A DNA stretch of 64,000 nt from Methylobacterium sp. J-078 (GCF_022829285.1 NZ_JAKSYI010000112.1:106424-170423); one strand, 5' to 3'; numbered from the stretch's first letter, positions 47,882 to 57,007 are shown. The notes: generated by a model not told the origin, from the sequence alone. Made by a program: numbers and translations.

Positions 47882-48985
47882 ATGCGCAGACAGATCAGCG
47901 GCGCGCTCGCCGGCGCTGCGCTGCTCGCCGTCGCGGCGGTGGGCCTGGCTCCCGACGCCCCCCGGGCCGGCCAGCCCGACCCGGATCGCTCCGCCCGGAG
48001 CGACACGATTCCGGACGGGCTCGCCGCCCTGCGCGAGACCTACCGGCGCGTCGCGGAGGTCCCCTACCCGGCGGACAATCCCGACAGCCCGGCCAAGGCC
48101 GAACTCGGGCGGCGCCTGTTCTTCGATCCCATCCTGTCGGGCGGGGGAACGATGAGCTGCGCGTCCTGCCACGTCCCCTCCCAGTCCTGGAGCGACAACC
48201 GCCCGCGCGGCATCGGCGAGACCGGCGCCGCGATGAAGGTCCGCACACCGACACTGCTGGATGTGGCCCAGATTCCGATCCTGGGGTGGGACGGCAAGTT
48301 CCGCGACCTCGAGGACGTGACCTTCACGCCGATCACCAGCCCCAGCGCCATGAACCTGCGCGAGGCGGAAGCCATCGCGCGGCTCGCTCGGGTTCCCGAC
48401 TACGTGCGCGCCTTCTCCGAGGCGTTCGCGGGGGGTCCCGGAGCGGCGGACGCGGTGCCAGAATCCGCCGGGGCCGCGGTCACCCGGCGGCGGATCCAGA
48501 TGGCGCTGGCGACCTTCCAGCGGACGATCGTCTCCGGCCGGGCGCCCTTCGACCGCTGGGTGGAGGGCGACGAGACGGCGATCGGCTCCAGCGCGAAGGC
48601 GGGGTTCGCGGTCTTCAACGGAAAGGGCCGGTGCGCCGCCTGCCATTCCGGCTGGACCTTCACGGACGGTTCGTTCCACGACATCGGCGTGGGCACCGGC
48701 GAGGATATCGGCCGGGCCGCTTTCTTCCGGAACTCGGTGCAGTTGCGCTACGCCTTCAAGACCCCGACGCTGCGCGACGTCGCCGAGCGCGAGCCGTACA
48801 TGCATGACGGCTCGCTCGCCACCCTGGCGGAGGTCATCGACCTCTACGACCGCGGCGGGATCGAGCGGCCGAGTCGGTCGCCCGCCATCGCGCCGATCGG
48901 CCTGACGGAGGCCGAGAAGCGCGACCTCCTAGCCTTCCTGCGGACACTCAGCGCCGAGGTTCCGGGCGGTCCCCGCCTGAACTGA
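47882..48985 (+). CDS. Periplasmic di-heme cytochrome c peroxidase / MauG family protein
   Basis: The 367-residue protein has a signal peptide (GALAGAALLAVAAVGLAP) and two CxxCH c-type haem sites: CASCH at residues 93-97 and CAACH at 251-255. Family segments such as KAELGRRLFFDPILSGGGTM and REPYMHDGSLATLAEVIDLY (with the distal Met region) are present. Members reduce peroxide with electrons from cytochrome c, or act as MauG-like maturases. Neither methylamine dehydrogenase nor another quinoprotein gene is nearby, so peroxidase is the safer call. Confidence 0.92.
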   Translation: MRRQISGALAGAALLAVAAVGLAPDAPRAGQPDPDRSARSDTIPDGLAALRETYRRVAEVPYPADNPDSPAKAELGRRLFFDPILSGGGTMSCASCHVPSQSWSDNRPRGIGETGAAMKVRTPTLLDVAQIPILGWDGKFRDLEDVTFTPITSPSAMNLREAEAIARLARVPDYVRAFSEAFAGGPGAADAVPESAGAAVTRRRIQMALATFQRTIVSGRAPFDRWVEGDETAIGSSAKAGFAVFNGKGRCAACHSGWTFTDGSFHDIGVGTGEDIGRAAFFRNSVQLRYAFKTPTLRDVAEREPYMHDGSLATLAEVIDLYDRGGIERPSRSPAIAPIGLTEAEKRDLLAFLRTLSAEVPGGPRLN

Positions 48986-49004
48986 GCATCCGGGACCACG
49001 GCCG

Positions 49005-49166
49005 TCAGCGAAACAGCGGCAGGCCGGCGCCCAGGAGCCCGAGGCCGGCGATGAGCAGCCGGCCGGACCAGATCTCGCAGATCTCGGACCGGGCGGGACT
49101 GCGCGTCGCCGCGAAGGAGAGACCGGTCCCCAGAAGGAGGCTCGACAGGCTCAAGGCGGCGATCAC
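49005..49166 (-). CDS. 53-residue small membrane protein with two hydrophobic segments
   Basis: A GTG at 49166 opens a 53-codon frame with a strong Shine-Dalgarno, GGGAGGGGAGCT, directly upstream. The product reads MIAALSLSSLLLGTGLSFAA, a hydrophilic middle with one Cys (SEICEIWSG), and a second hydrophobic stretch RLLIAGLGLLGAGLPLF. It looks like a two-span small membrane protein. It converges with the di-heme peroxidase, 20 bp apart. Family unknown. Confidence 0.6.
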   Translation of the reverse strand: MIAALSLSSLLLGTGLSFAATRSPARSEICEIWSGRLLIAGLGLLGAGLPLFR

Positions 49167-49466
49167 AGCTCCCCTCCCTGTGCGACGACGGTGTGACTTC
49201 CCGTAGCGCTTCCAAGGTTAGCGAACCATGGCCGGCCCGGGAGATTCGCGCGGCATCGTCATCGATTCGTTACACGGCGACGGCGCGGACGATGAACACC
49301 ATCAGAACCTTCGGCGCGGACGGCGCAGGCGGACGCGATCCTCCGAATCGAAGTTAACCATTCGCTAAGATCCATTAACAACTTCCTTCCGCAATGCATC
49401 GAAGGCGCGTAGTTTTCATCGGGCCGGCAAGCCCCCGATCGCCGGTTCTCTCAGCAAGGCCTCCCC
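49167..49466. other. Regulatory gap with CtrA-like half site
   Basis: The 300 bp gap separates the 53-residue protein from a plus-strand membrane protein. Near the right end are TTAACCAT at 49354-49361, an exact CtrA half-motif, a TTAAC at about 49375, and GAATC (GANTC) at about 49345. These lie about 90-120 bp upstream of the membrane protein start. No gene is seen. Confidence 0.45.
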
Positions 49467-50507
49467 ATGCAACCCGGAAGACGTTGGCTGCCGCGCACCG
49501 CAGTCATGATGACGACGGCTTTCTTCACCGTCGCGGGCACCAATGCCGCGATGGCCCACGTGAAATGGTTCTGCGCCTACGATCTGGCGGGTGCACCGCG
49601 CGGCCTCGGCGAGGTCTTGTGCGCGGATTTCGAGAAACTGGTCGGCCTCTCGCTGCTCGCCCTCGTGGTCGGGGGGCTGCTCGAGGGGACGGTGCTGGGG
49701 GCAGCGCTGATCCGATCCCTGGACCGTGCCACGGCCTGGGCCCGCGACAACACCGAGTTGCTGTTCCGCGCCGTCTGCGGCGGTTTCTTCGTCGCCCTCT
49801 GGACCCTGGGCGGCGTCATTCTCACGCCGGAGCTGAAGACGGCCAACGCCGCCCTGCCCTGGTTCCAACTCGCCATCGCGGTGGGCTTCCTGTGGCGCCG
49901 CACGATGCCGTTCTCGGCGCTCGGCATCGTGGTCCTGTTCGTCACCGCGATCCGCGAGTACGGCGCCTTCCACCTCGCCGATTACCCGGTCTTCCTCGGC
50001 GTGGCCGCCTACATCGCCCTCACGGGCCTCGGCCGCTCGCTCCCCGGCGGCATCCGTCCCCTCGACGTGGTGCGCTACACGGCTGCCGTCACCCTGATGT
50101 GGGCCTCGGTGGAGAAGTGGGCCTACCCACAATGGTCGTACCCGCTGTTCGTCGAGCATCCGGGCATGACCTTCGGCTTCAGCGGCGAGTACTTCATGAA
50201 GGCGGCCGGTGCGGTGGAGTTCGTCCTCGCCTTCGCGCTGATCTGTACGCCGCTGGTCCGCCGTGTCTCTGCGATCCTCCTGGCGGCGACCTTCATCTCG
50301 GCGATCTTCGAGTTCGGCAAGATCGACGCCATCGGCCACGCCCCGATCATCGTGGCGATGGTGGCGATCGCCGCCGACAACGCCACCGCACCTTATCGCC
50401 TGCGCAACCTGGCGCTGACGCCGGTCGGGTACGGCGCCGCGCTGGCAGCCTTCATCGGGCTCTATTACGGCGCCCACGCCGTACTCCAGGGCACCAGCAC
50501 CCTCTGA
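49467..50507 (+). CDS. Multi-pass membrane protein of unknown function
   Basis: The 346-residue product has a signal-like first segment (VMMTTAFFTVAGTNAAMAH), then about eight membrane helices: KLVGLSLLALVVGGLLEGTV, AVCGGFFVALWTLGGVILTP, PVFLGVAAYIALTGLG, FVLAFALICTPLVRRVSAIL and others. After the first helix comes AHVKWFCAYDLAG with a conserved-looking His, Trp and Cys. Part of the C-terminal half resembles DoxX-type topology. It is convergent with a cupredoxin, and may take part in copper or redox handling, but that is positional inference only. Confidence 0.75.
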   Translation: MQPGRRWLPRTAVMMTTAFFTVAGTNAAMAHVKWFCAYDLAGAPRGLGEVLCADFEKLVGLSLLALVVGGLLEGTVLGAALIRSLDRATAWARDNTELLFRAVCGGFFVALWTLGGVILTPELKTANAALPWFQLAIAVGFLWRRTMPFSALGIVVLFVTAIREYGAFHLADYPVFLGVAAYIALTGLGRSLPGGIRPLDVVRYTAAVTLMWASVEKWAYPQWSYPLFVEHPGMTFGFSGEYFMKAAGAVEFVLAFALICTPLVRRVSAILLAATFISAIFEFGKIDAIGHAPIIVAMVAIAADNATAPYRLRNLALTPVGYGAALAAFIGLYYGAHAVLQGTSTL

Positions 50508-50632
50508 ACGGGTCTATCCCCGCCGGGGAGACGCCGCCGGGATGGATCCGGGCTTACCGAACGGCCTCCGCGCCATCCCGGGCGGGGGCCTTCCGGGGTG
50601 ACGGAGTGTCCATCAGGCGGTGCGGCGCGCGC

Positions 50633-50980
50633 TCACTGGCCCTCGACCCGGACGCTGAGCTTCATCTTGGGATGAATGCCGCACAACACCGCGAAGGTTC
50701 CCCGGATCGGGAAGGTGACTTTGATCCGGCTTCCGGGCTTCAGGTCGCCGGAATCGAAATTGAAATCGGGCGCATCGACGTAGACGTGGTGCAGCAGATC
50801 GCCGTCGTCGTTGACGATCTCGACACTGGCCCCGCGCGGCACCAGGAGGGCGTTCGGCTGAAACGCCCGCCCCTTCTGGGACACGTGAAGGATCGGCGCG
50901 CCGACCGCCGCCAGGGCGATTCCGGCACTCGCCACACCCAGCACGCCGAAGATCAGGCAACAAGCGGAGAGGCGTCGCAT
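50633..50980 (-). CDS. Secreted cupredoxin (plastocyanin/azurin-like)
   Basis: The 115-residue product has a signal peptide (CCLIFGVLGVASAGIALA) and a single cupredoxin domain. The copper ligands of a type 1 site are visible: His in DGDLLHHVYVD and the Cys-x3-His-x2-Met set in VLCGIHPKMKLSV. Such proteins carry electrons or copper in the periplasm. The gene converges with the membrane protein at 49467-50507 and diverges from a GGDEF/EAL gene. Confidence 0.88.
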   Translation of the reverse strand: MRRLSACCLIFGVLGVASAGIALAAVGAPILHVSQKGRAFQPNALLVPRGASVEIVNDDGDLLHHVYVDAPDFNFDSGDLKPGSRIKVTFPIRGTFAVLCGIHPKMKLSVRVEGQ

Positions 50981-51192
50981 CGAAGGTCCGTTCGTAGAAA
51001 CATGGCGAGGCGCGGATCACGCCGGTGAAGTCCCGAAATCCCGCTGCGACCGGCGTATTCGAAACCCTGCAACGTCACTGTCCCACATGTGCGTGAAGCG
51101 TACGTTAAGGCAGCGGGCGCCGGCGCGACACCTCAAGATCACCTTAACGTCTGTCCGGCATACTGACCGTCATCGTTGGACGGACGGATTTG

Positions 51193-54084
51193 ATGACACC
51201 TCCCGAAGCACCGATGACGACCGGCGGACGGCGTCGCCGGAGCATGCTGGACAGGCTCGGCGCGATGCTCGGTACGATCCGCGGCCGGATCGTGATCGCC
51301 TTCCTGGTGATGAGCGCGATCACGGGTGCGCTCGGACTGTCGGCGGCGTCGAGCATCCGGCGGGCGGACGAGCTCGTAAGCCAGACCTTCGACCGCTCGC
51401 TGATGTCCATCAACTACGCACGGGCTGCCGCCACCGATTTCGCCGGAATGCGGGCCGTGGAGGCACGACGCTGGCTGATGAGCGATCCGGCGGCGCGAAC
51501 GGCCCTCGAAGAACGGGTCGTCAGCCTCCAGCGGTCGCTGGCGGAGGATCTCGCGATCGCCGTCGAGCGCGCCCAGTCCGACCGGGCCACCGAAGCCGCG
51601 CGGGCCGCCGAGCAGGCCGTGGCGGCCTGGACCGCCGCCCGCTCCAAGCTCGCGGGCCAGGGCCGGACCGAGGATGCCTACGCGGATCTCGACCGCTACG
51701 CCGCGATCGCGGAGGAGAACTTCGACCTCTTCATCAACCACACCGCCGGCGACGGCTTCATCTACCGCCAGCAGGCGCGGGCCATCGTGGCGCGCGAGAC
51801 CCAGATCAACCTCTTCGGCACCCTGATCGCCGTGCTCCTTTCCGGAACCGTGGCGTTCGGCCTCGCGCGCCGCATCATGCGGCCCCTTGCCGAGGCCTCG
51901 CGGGCGGCCTCGCGCATCGCGGCCGGCGATCTCAGCGGAACCATGCCGACCGGGAGCGCCGACGAGATCGGCACGCTCCTGGTCGCCATGGGCGTCATGC
52001 GCGACAACATCCGGCAGGCGATGGAGCAGGAAGTCGCCCAGCGCATCTCGGCCGAGGACCAGCTCGCGGACGCCCTGGAGACCTCCCGCGAGGGCATCGT
52101 GGTCGTCGACGAGGCCGGCCGCATCACCCTCACCAACAGCCAGGCCGACGACTATCTCGGGTTCGCGGCCGGCACCCTCCCGGCCGGCAGCGCCATCGCG
52201 AGTCTCGTGGCGCGCTCGGCCGCGGGCGCCGGATGCCTCGCCCGGGCGCTCCTCGACGCCCGGGAGGAGCGCAGTGAGTTGCGCCTCGGCGACGGACGCT
52301 GGCTCCGGATCAGCCGGAACGCCACCCGCAGCGGCGGCTTCATCGCGGTCTGCAGCGACATCACCCTGCTCAAGCAGCAGGAGGCCACCCTTCAGTCGAC
52401 CAACCTGCGCCTCGACACGGCCCTCGACAACATGTCCCAGGGCCTGTGCCTGTTCGACGCCGCCGGCCGGCTCACCGTGGTCAATCGGCGCTACTGTGAG
52501 ATCTTCGGCCTCGCCCCCGCGCAATTGCCCCTCGGCCTGCCCTATCGCGCGGTGGCGGCCATCAGCAGCGCCGGCACCGCCTACGCGCATGACGAACCGG
52601 ACGCCTTCGCCCTCGCCCTGGCCGAGACGGCCCCGGGCCGGCCCAGCGATTCCGACTTCCTCCACCTCAGCGACGGCCGCGTGGTGGCGGTCTCGCACAA
52701 GGCCGTGCGCGGCGGCGGCCTCGTGGCCACCTTCGAGGACGTCACCGAGCGCCGGGAGGCGGATGCCCGCATCGCCTTCATGGCCCGTCACGACGTCCTC
52801 ACCGGCCTGCCGAACCGGGCGATGTTCGGCGAGCGCATCGAGGAGGCGGTGGCGCATCTGGGCCGCGGGAGCCCCTTCGCGGTGCTGTGCCTCGACCTCG
52901 ACCGGTTCAAGGAGGTCAACGACACCCTCGGCCATCCCGTGGGCGACGCCCTCCTGCGCGCGGTGGCCGACCGGCTCCGGGCCTGCGTGCGCGAGGTCGA
53001 CACCGTCGCGCGCCTCGGCGGCGACGAGTTCGCCATCATCCTGGCCGGGGCCGAGCAGCCGCAGGACGCCGCCGTGCTCGCGCGCCGCATCATCGACGTC
53101 GTCAGCGCGCCCTACGACCTCGACGGACACCGCGCCAGCGTCGGGGTCAGCATCGGCATCTGCTTTGCCCCCGGCGACGGCACCACCTGCGAGAAGCTCC
53201 TCAAGAACGCCGACGTAGCTCTCTACCGCGCCAAGGCGGACGGGCGCGGCACCAAGCGCTTCTTCGAGGTGGAGATGGACGTCAGTCTGCGGGCGCGCCG
53301 GGCCCTCGAACTCGACCTGCGCGAGGCGCTGGTGCGCGACGAGTTCGAACTGCACTATCAGCCGATCTACGATTTCCGCAGTCGGCGCATCGGCGGCTTC
53401 GAGGCCCTGGTCCGCTGGCGCCACCCCGTGCGCGGCCTCGTGCCGCCGGGGGCATTCATCGCGGTGGCCGAGGAGATCGGCCTCATCGTCCCCCTCGGCG
53501 CCTGGTGCCTCACCACGGCCTGCACGGAGGCGATGCGCTGGCCGGACGGCATCAAGGTCGCGGTGAACGTCTCGGCGGTGCAGTTCCGCGACGAGATCAT
53601 CGTCGAGTCCGTGCGCACGGCCCTGGCCAAGAGCCGCCTGCCGCCGGGCCGCCTGGAACTGGAGATCACCGAATCGGTGCTCCTGAAGGACAACCTCGCC
53701 ACGCTGGCGACCCTCTACGCCCTGCGCCGCCTCGGGGTGCGGATCGCCATGGACGATTTCGGCACGGGCTATTCCAGCCTGAGCTACCTGCGCAGCTTCC
53801 CCTTCGACAAGATCAAGATCGATCAGTCCTTCGTGCGCGACATCACGAGCAAGACGGATTCCGGACTGATCGTGCGCGCCGTGATCGGCCTCGGGCTCAG
53901 CCTCGGAATGCGCACCACCGGCGAAGGCATCGAGACCCAGGAGCAGTTCGACCGCCTGCGCTGCGAGGGCTGCGACGAAGGCCAGGGCTACTTCTTCGCC
54001 AAGCCCGGGCCGGCGCGCGACGTGCCCCAGATGATCGAGCGCTGGTCGTCCGTCCCCGCGGGACCGTCCCGCGCCGTGGCGTGA
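51193..54084 (+). CDS. GGDEF/EAL dual-domain c-di-GMP signalling protein with HAMP and PAS
   Basis: The 963-residue protein has membrane helices at about residues 35-55 (IVIAFLVMSAITGALGLSAA) and 205-225 (LFGTLIAVLLSGTVAFGLA) flanking a helical periplasmic domain, then HAMP, two PAS-like regions (ALETSREGIVVVDEAGRITL; LDNMSQGLCLFDAAGRLTVV), GGDEF with the intact catalytic loop in RLGGDEFAIIL, and EAL. The EAL domain has FEALVRWRHP and DDFGTGYSSLSYLRSFPFDK, so both domains keep active-site motifs. It could make and degrade c-di-GMP depending on signal. TTG at 51190 precedes the preferred ATG at 51193. Confidence 0.94.
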   Translation: MTPPEAPMTTGGRRRRSMLDRLGAMLGTIRGRIVIAFLVMSAITGALGLSAASSIRRADELVSQTFDRSLMSINYARAAATDFAGMRAVEARRWLMSDPAARTALEERVVSLQRSLAEDLAIAVERAQSDRATEAARAAEQAVAAWTAARSKLAGQGRTEDAYADLDRYAAIAEENFDLFINHTAGDGFIYRQQARAIVARETQINLFGTLIAVLLSGTVAFGLARRIMRPLAEASRAASRIAAGDLSGTMPTGSADEIGTLLVAMGVMRDNIRQAMEQEVAQRISAEDQLADALETSREGIVVVDEAGRITLTNSQADDYLGFAAGTLPAGSAIASLVARSAAGAGCLARALLDAREERSELRLGDGRWLRISRNATRSGGFIAVCSDITLLKQQEATLQSTNLRLDTALDNMSQGLCLFDAAGRLTVVNRRYCEIFGLAPAQLPLGLPYRAVAAISSAGTAYAHDEPDAFALALAETAPGRPSDSDFLHLSDGRVVAVSHKAVRGGGLVATFEDVTERREADARIAFMARHDVLTGLPNRAMFGERIEEAVAHLGRGSPFAVLCLDLDRFKEVNDTLGHPVGDALLRAVADRLRACVREVDTVARLGGDEFAIILAGAEQPQDAAVLARRIIDVVSAPYDLDGHRASVGVSIGICFAPGDGTTCEKLLKNADVALYRAKADGRGTKRFFEVEMDVSLRARRALELDLREALVRDEFELHYQPIYDFRSRRIGGFEALVRWRHPVRGLVPPGAFIAVAEEIGLIVPLGAWCLTTACTEAMRWPDGIKVAVNVSAVQFRDEIIVESVRTALAKSRLPPGRLELEITESVLLKDNLATLATLYALRRLGVRIAMDDFGTGYSSLSYLRSFPFDKIKIDQSFVRDITSKTDSGLIVRAVIGLGLSLGMRTTGEGIETQEQFDRLRCEGCDEGQGYFFAKPGPARDVPQMIERWSSVPAGPSRAVA

Positions 54085-54135
54085 GCCGGCGCGGGACTAC
54101 CCCGCGCCGGGCGCGTCCTCAATCCACGACCTTGC

Positions 54136-54438
54136 TCAATCCACGACCTTGAGATCGTTCACGTTCACGTCGCCGTTCTGGCTGGTGAAGCTCGGTGCCC
54201 GGCCGTTCGACTGGGAGACGCCGCTGATGCGGTGGTCCCCGCTGTCGTAGGTCGTCAGCTTGCCGTTGGTCTCGACTAGGAGCCGCTGCTTGTCGGGGAA
54301 GAACGCGTAGCGCATGTCGTTCTGGCCGCCGCTGGTCGAGGGCTGGCCGAGCTCCTGCGGCCACCAGGGCTCCGAGCCCTTCATCGGCTTCATGGGCTCC
54401 ATCGGCTTCATCGGTTCCATGGGCTTCATCGGTTCCAT
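54136..54438 (-). CDS. Small protein with MEPMKP tandem repeats
   Basis: The 100-residue product begins with tandem MEPMKP hexapeptides (about three copies), then KGSEPWWPQELGQPSTSGGQ and a beta-rich C-terminal part, RYAFFPDKQRLLVETNGKLT and YDSGDHRISGVSQSNGRAPS. The start at 54438 follows GGAGGACCGAGCGCG. There is no signal peptide. The C-terminal half resembles a small family seen in methylobacteria as best I can tell. The 3' end carries a tandem duplication of the stop region. Function unknown. Confidence 0.75.
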   Translation of the reverse strand: MEPMKPMEPMKPMEPMKPMKGSEPWWPQELGQPSTSGGQNDMRYAFFPDKQRLLVETNGKLTTYDSGDHRISGVSQSNGRAPSFTSQNGDVNVNDLKVVD

Positions 54439-54645
54439 CGCGCTCGGTCCTCCGGCGGGGTGTCTTGAGCCAACGCTACGCTCGAGGCGCCGCAAGGTTT
54501 CCCAAAAAAATCACGCGCCGGTCGTCGTCGCGCGGCGGGACGGGTGATCCGCGACCGGCCAACCTTGACCGGCATTGAATTCTCCAGGGGGCGGAGGCAT
54601 ATCGCGCCCGACAGCCAACCCCTTTCGACATCCGGAGGCGATCCC

Positions 54646-56499
54646 TTGAGCGACACCGTGGAGCGGCACGAATTCGGTGCCGAAGTCGGGCGCCTGTTGG
54701 ACCTCGTGGTCCACGCCCTCTATTCGGACCGCGAGATCTTCCTGCGCGAGCTGGTGGCCAATGCCGCCGACGCCATGGACCGGCGCCGCTTCGAGGCGCT
54801 GACCGATCAGGCCTCCGCGCTGCCCCCCGACGCCAAGGTCCGCATCGTCCCCGACAAGGCGGCCCGGACCTTGACCCTTTCGGATGCCGGCATCGGCATG
54901 ACCAAGGCGGAGCTGGCTCAGAACCTCGGCACGATCGCCCGCTCCGGCACCCGCGCCTTCAGCCAGGCCCTCGGCGACGCCAAGAATGCCGCGGACATCA
55001 AGCCCGAGGACAGGCCGAGCCTGATCGGCCAGTTCGGCGTCGGCTTCTACTCGGCCTTCATGGTCGCCGACCGGGTCACCGTCACCTCGCGCCGCGCCGG
55101 CTCGGAGGAGGCCTGGACCTGGGCCTCCGAGGGCCAGGGCAGCTACACCCTGGAGCCCGCCACCCGGGCTGAGCCCGGCACCGACATCGTGCTGCACCTC
55201 AAGGCGGATGCCGACGAGTACCTGGAGAGCTACCGGCTCGACCACGTCGTGCGCAAATGGGCCGACCACATCACGGTGCCGATCGCGATTCAGGGCGAGG
55301 ACGGCAAGGAGGAGAACGCCAACCAGGGCACGGCCCTGTGGCGCAAGGCGAAGTCCGAGGTCACGCCGGAGCAGTACACCGCGTTCTACCGCCACGTCGG
55401 CATGAACTTCGACGAGCCCTGGGCGACCCTGCACTGGCGGGCCGAGGGCGCGCTGGAATTCTCGGCGCTCCTGTTCGTGCCCGGCATGAAGCCGTTCCAG
55501 GCCGTGGAGGGCGAGCGCGCCAGCAAGGTGCGCCTGCACGTGCGGCGCATGTTCATCACCGACGAGGCGGAACTCCTCCCCTCCTGGCTGCGCTTCGTCC
55601 AGGGCGTGGTCGACACCGAGGACCTGCCCCTCAACGTCTCCCGCGAGATGCTGCAGGCGACCCCGGTGCTCACGAAGATCCGCCGCGCCGTCACCGGCCG
55701 CGTGCTGACCGAGCTGACCAACCGCGCCAAGGATGCCGAGGGCTACCGCCCGTTCTGGGAGAATTTCGGCCCCGTCCTCAAAGAGGGCATCTACGAGGAC
55801 CACGAGCGCCGGGCCGAGATCGCCCCCCTGCTGCGCTTCCATTCCTCGGCCGTCGACGGCTGGACCTCCCTGCCCGACTACGTCTCCCGGATGAAGGATG
55901 GCCAGGAGGCGATCTACTATCTCGTCGCCGACGACGCCGACGCCCTGAAGCGCTCGCCCCAGCTCGAGGGCTTCCGCGCCCGCGGTGTCGAGGTGCTGCT
56001 GCTCTCCGACCACGTCGATGCCTTCTGGCCCGAGGCGCTCGCCCGCTTCGACGACAAGCCGCTGCGCTCGGTCACCCAAGGGGCGGTCGATCTCTCGAAG
56101 TTCGCCGGTGAAGCGCCCGAGGGCGAGGAATCGCCGGCCTCCGTCGAGGCGCTGGTCACCGCCCTCAAGGCGGCACTCGGCCCCGATGTCTCCGACGTGC
56201 GCGCCACCGACCGCCTGGTGGAGAGCGCCGTGGTGCTCTCGGCGTCCGGTCACGGCCCCGACCTGCAGATGCAGCGGCTCCTGCGTCGGGCGGGACGCGG
56301 CGGCGGCGGCATGCCGGTCCTGGAGATCAACCCCCGCCACCCGCTCGTCCGCTCCCTGGCTGCCAAGGTCGAGGCCCAGGGCGACATCACGGAGGCCGCC
56401 GGCACGCTTCTGGACCTCGCCCGGGTGCAGGATGGCGACACGCCGCGCGATCCGGTCGCCTTCGCGCAGAAGGTGGCGGCGGCCCTCGCCACGGCCTGA
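54646..56499 (+). CDS. htpG: Molecular chaperone HtpG (Hsp90), TTG start
   Basis: HtpG is the bacterial Hsp90 ATP-dependent chaperone. The GHKL ATP-binding domain is clear: YSDREIFLRELVANAADAMD with the catalytic Glu, SDAGIGMTKAEL, and GQFGVGFYSAFMVADRV. The middle and C-terminal domains follow (LPLNVSREMLQATPVLTKIR). I place the start at TTG 54646, 7 bp past GGAGGCGATCCC, giving 617 residues beginning (M)SDTVERHEFGAEVGRLLDL. The in-frame ATG at 54544 adds a non-family extension. It is divergent from the MEPMKP gene. Confidence 0.95.
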   Translation: MSDTVERHEFGAEVGRLLDLVVHALYSDREIFLRELVANAADAMDRRRFEALTDQASALPPDAKVRIVPDKAARTLTLSDAGIGMTKAELAQNLGTIARSGTRAFSQALGDAKNAADIKPEDRPSLIGQFGVGFYSAFMVADRVTVTSRRAGSEEAWTWASEGQGSYTLEPATRAEPGTDIVLHLKADADEYLESYRLDHVVRKWADHITVPIAIQGEDGKEENANQGTALWRKAKSEVTPEQYTAFYRHVGMNFDEPWATLHWRAEGALEFSALLFVPGMKPFQAVEGERASKVRLHVRRMFITDEAELLPSWLRFVQGVVDTEDLPLNVSREMLQATPVLTKIRRAVTGRVLTELTNRAKDAEGYRPFWENFGPVLKEGIYEDHERRAEIAPLLRFHSSAVDGWTSLPDYVSRMKDGQEAIYYLVADDADALKRSPQLEGFRARGVEVLLLSDHVDAFWPEALARFDDKPLRSVTQGAVDLSKFAGEAPEGEESPASVEALVTALKAALGPDVSDVRATDRLVESAVVLSASGHGPDLQMQRLLRRAGRGGGGMPVLEINPRHPLVRSLAAKVEAQGDITEAAGTLLDLARVQDGDTPRDPVAFAQKVAAALATA

Positions 56500-56522
56500 A
56501 CCCGGTCTTTTTCGTGCCTCCG

Positions 56523-56558
56523 ATCCGGCGACGTGCCACGTCGCCGGATTTATTCTTC
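56523..56558 (+). terminator. Rho-independent terminator of htpG
   Basis: ATCCGGCGACGT and ACGTCGCCGGAT form a perfect 12-bp stem with a GCC loop, followed by TTATTCTT. It starts 24 bp past the htpG stop codon. Confidence 0.85.
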
Positions 56559-56579
56559 CACTTTTGCCCGCTAGATGAC

Positions 56580-56604
56580 GGAACGACTGCCCGGGTTTCG
56601 GGTT
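56580..56604 (+). promoter_or_regulatory. Possible EcfG-type promoter for the small secreted protein
   Basis: GGAAC at 56580-56584, 16 bases, then GGTT at 56601-56604, one mismatch from the GGAAC-N16/17-CGTT consensus. The -10 region is about 30 bp before the ATG at 56635, a good distance for a short leader. Single-mismatch sites are expected by chance in a window this size. Confidence 0.3.
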
Positions 56605-56634
56605 GGGCTCCAGAAGAATTGATCTGGAGGAAGC

Positions 56635-56934
56635 ATGACCATTCGTAATCTTGCCGTCGCCACCGCCGCCCTGATGCTGACCGCGACCACCGCCTTCGCC
56701 GCCCCCTGCGCGACGGGCACGACCAGCAACATGAAGGACAAGTCCGCCTCCATGGACAAGTCCTCCACTGTCGATGGTGGATCGAGCGCCAAGGTCACGC
56801 CCGGTGCCAAGGCCGAGTCGCCCGGCACCGTCGGTGCGATGAACAATGTCGGCGCGAACACGCAGCCGGCCCCGGGTGAGAAGAAGCCCGCCGAGGGTCA
56901 GGTCGTGAAGGGTGACAGCGCCGACAATTGCTGA
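56635..56934 (+). CDS. Small secreted protein
   Basis: The 99-residue product has a clear signal peptide (IRNLAVATAALMLTATTAFA, cleavage after AFA) and a disordered, Ser/Lys/Gly-rich mature part with one Cys at each end (AAPCATGT and SADNC). The composition resembles the YjbE-like small periplasmic proteins linked to exopolysaccharide in other bacteria, but I cannot confirm that family. Ribosome site CTGGAGGAAGC precedes the ATG. It lies downstream of the htpG terminator with its own possible stress promoter. Confidence 0.78.
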   Translation: MTIRNLAVATAALMLTATTAFAAPCATGTTSNMKDKSASMDKSSTVDGGSSAKVTPGAKAESPGTVGAMNNVGANTQPAPGEKKPAEGQVVKGDSADNC

Positions 56935-57007
56935 TCCCGGTCCGAGGGCGGTCGGGCGCCAGGTGCTCAGCCGGCCCCTGACCCATCCGTGATCCGAGAC
57001 ATTCTTG

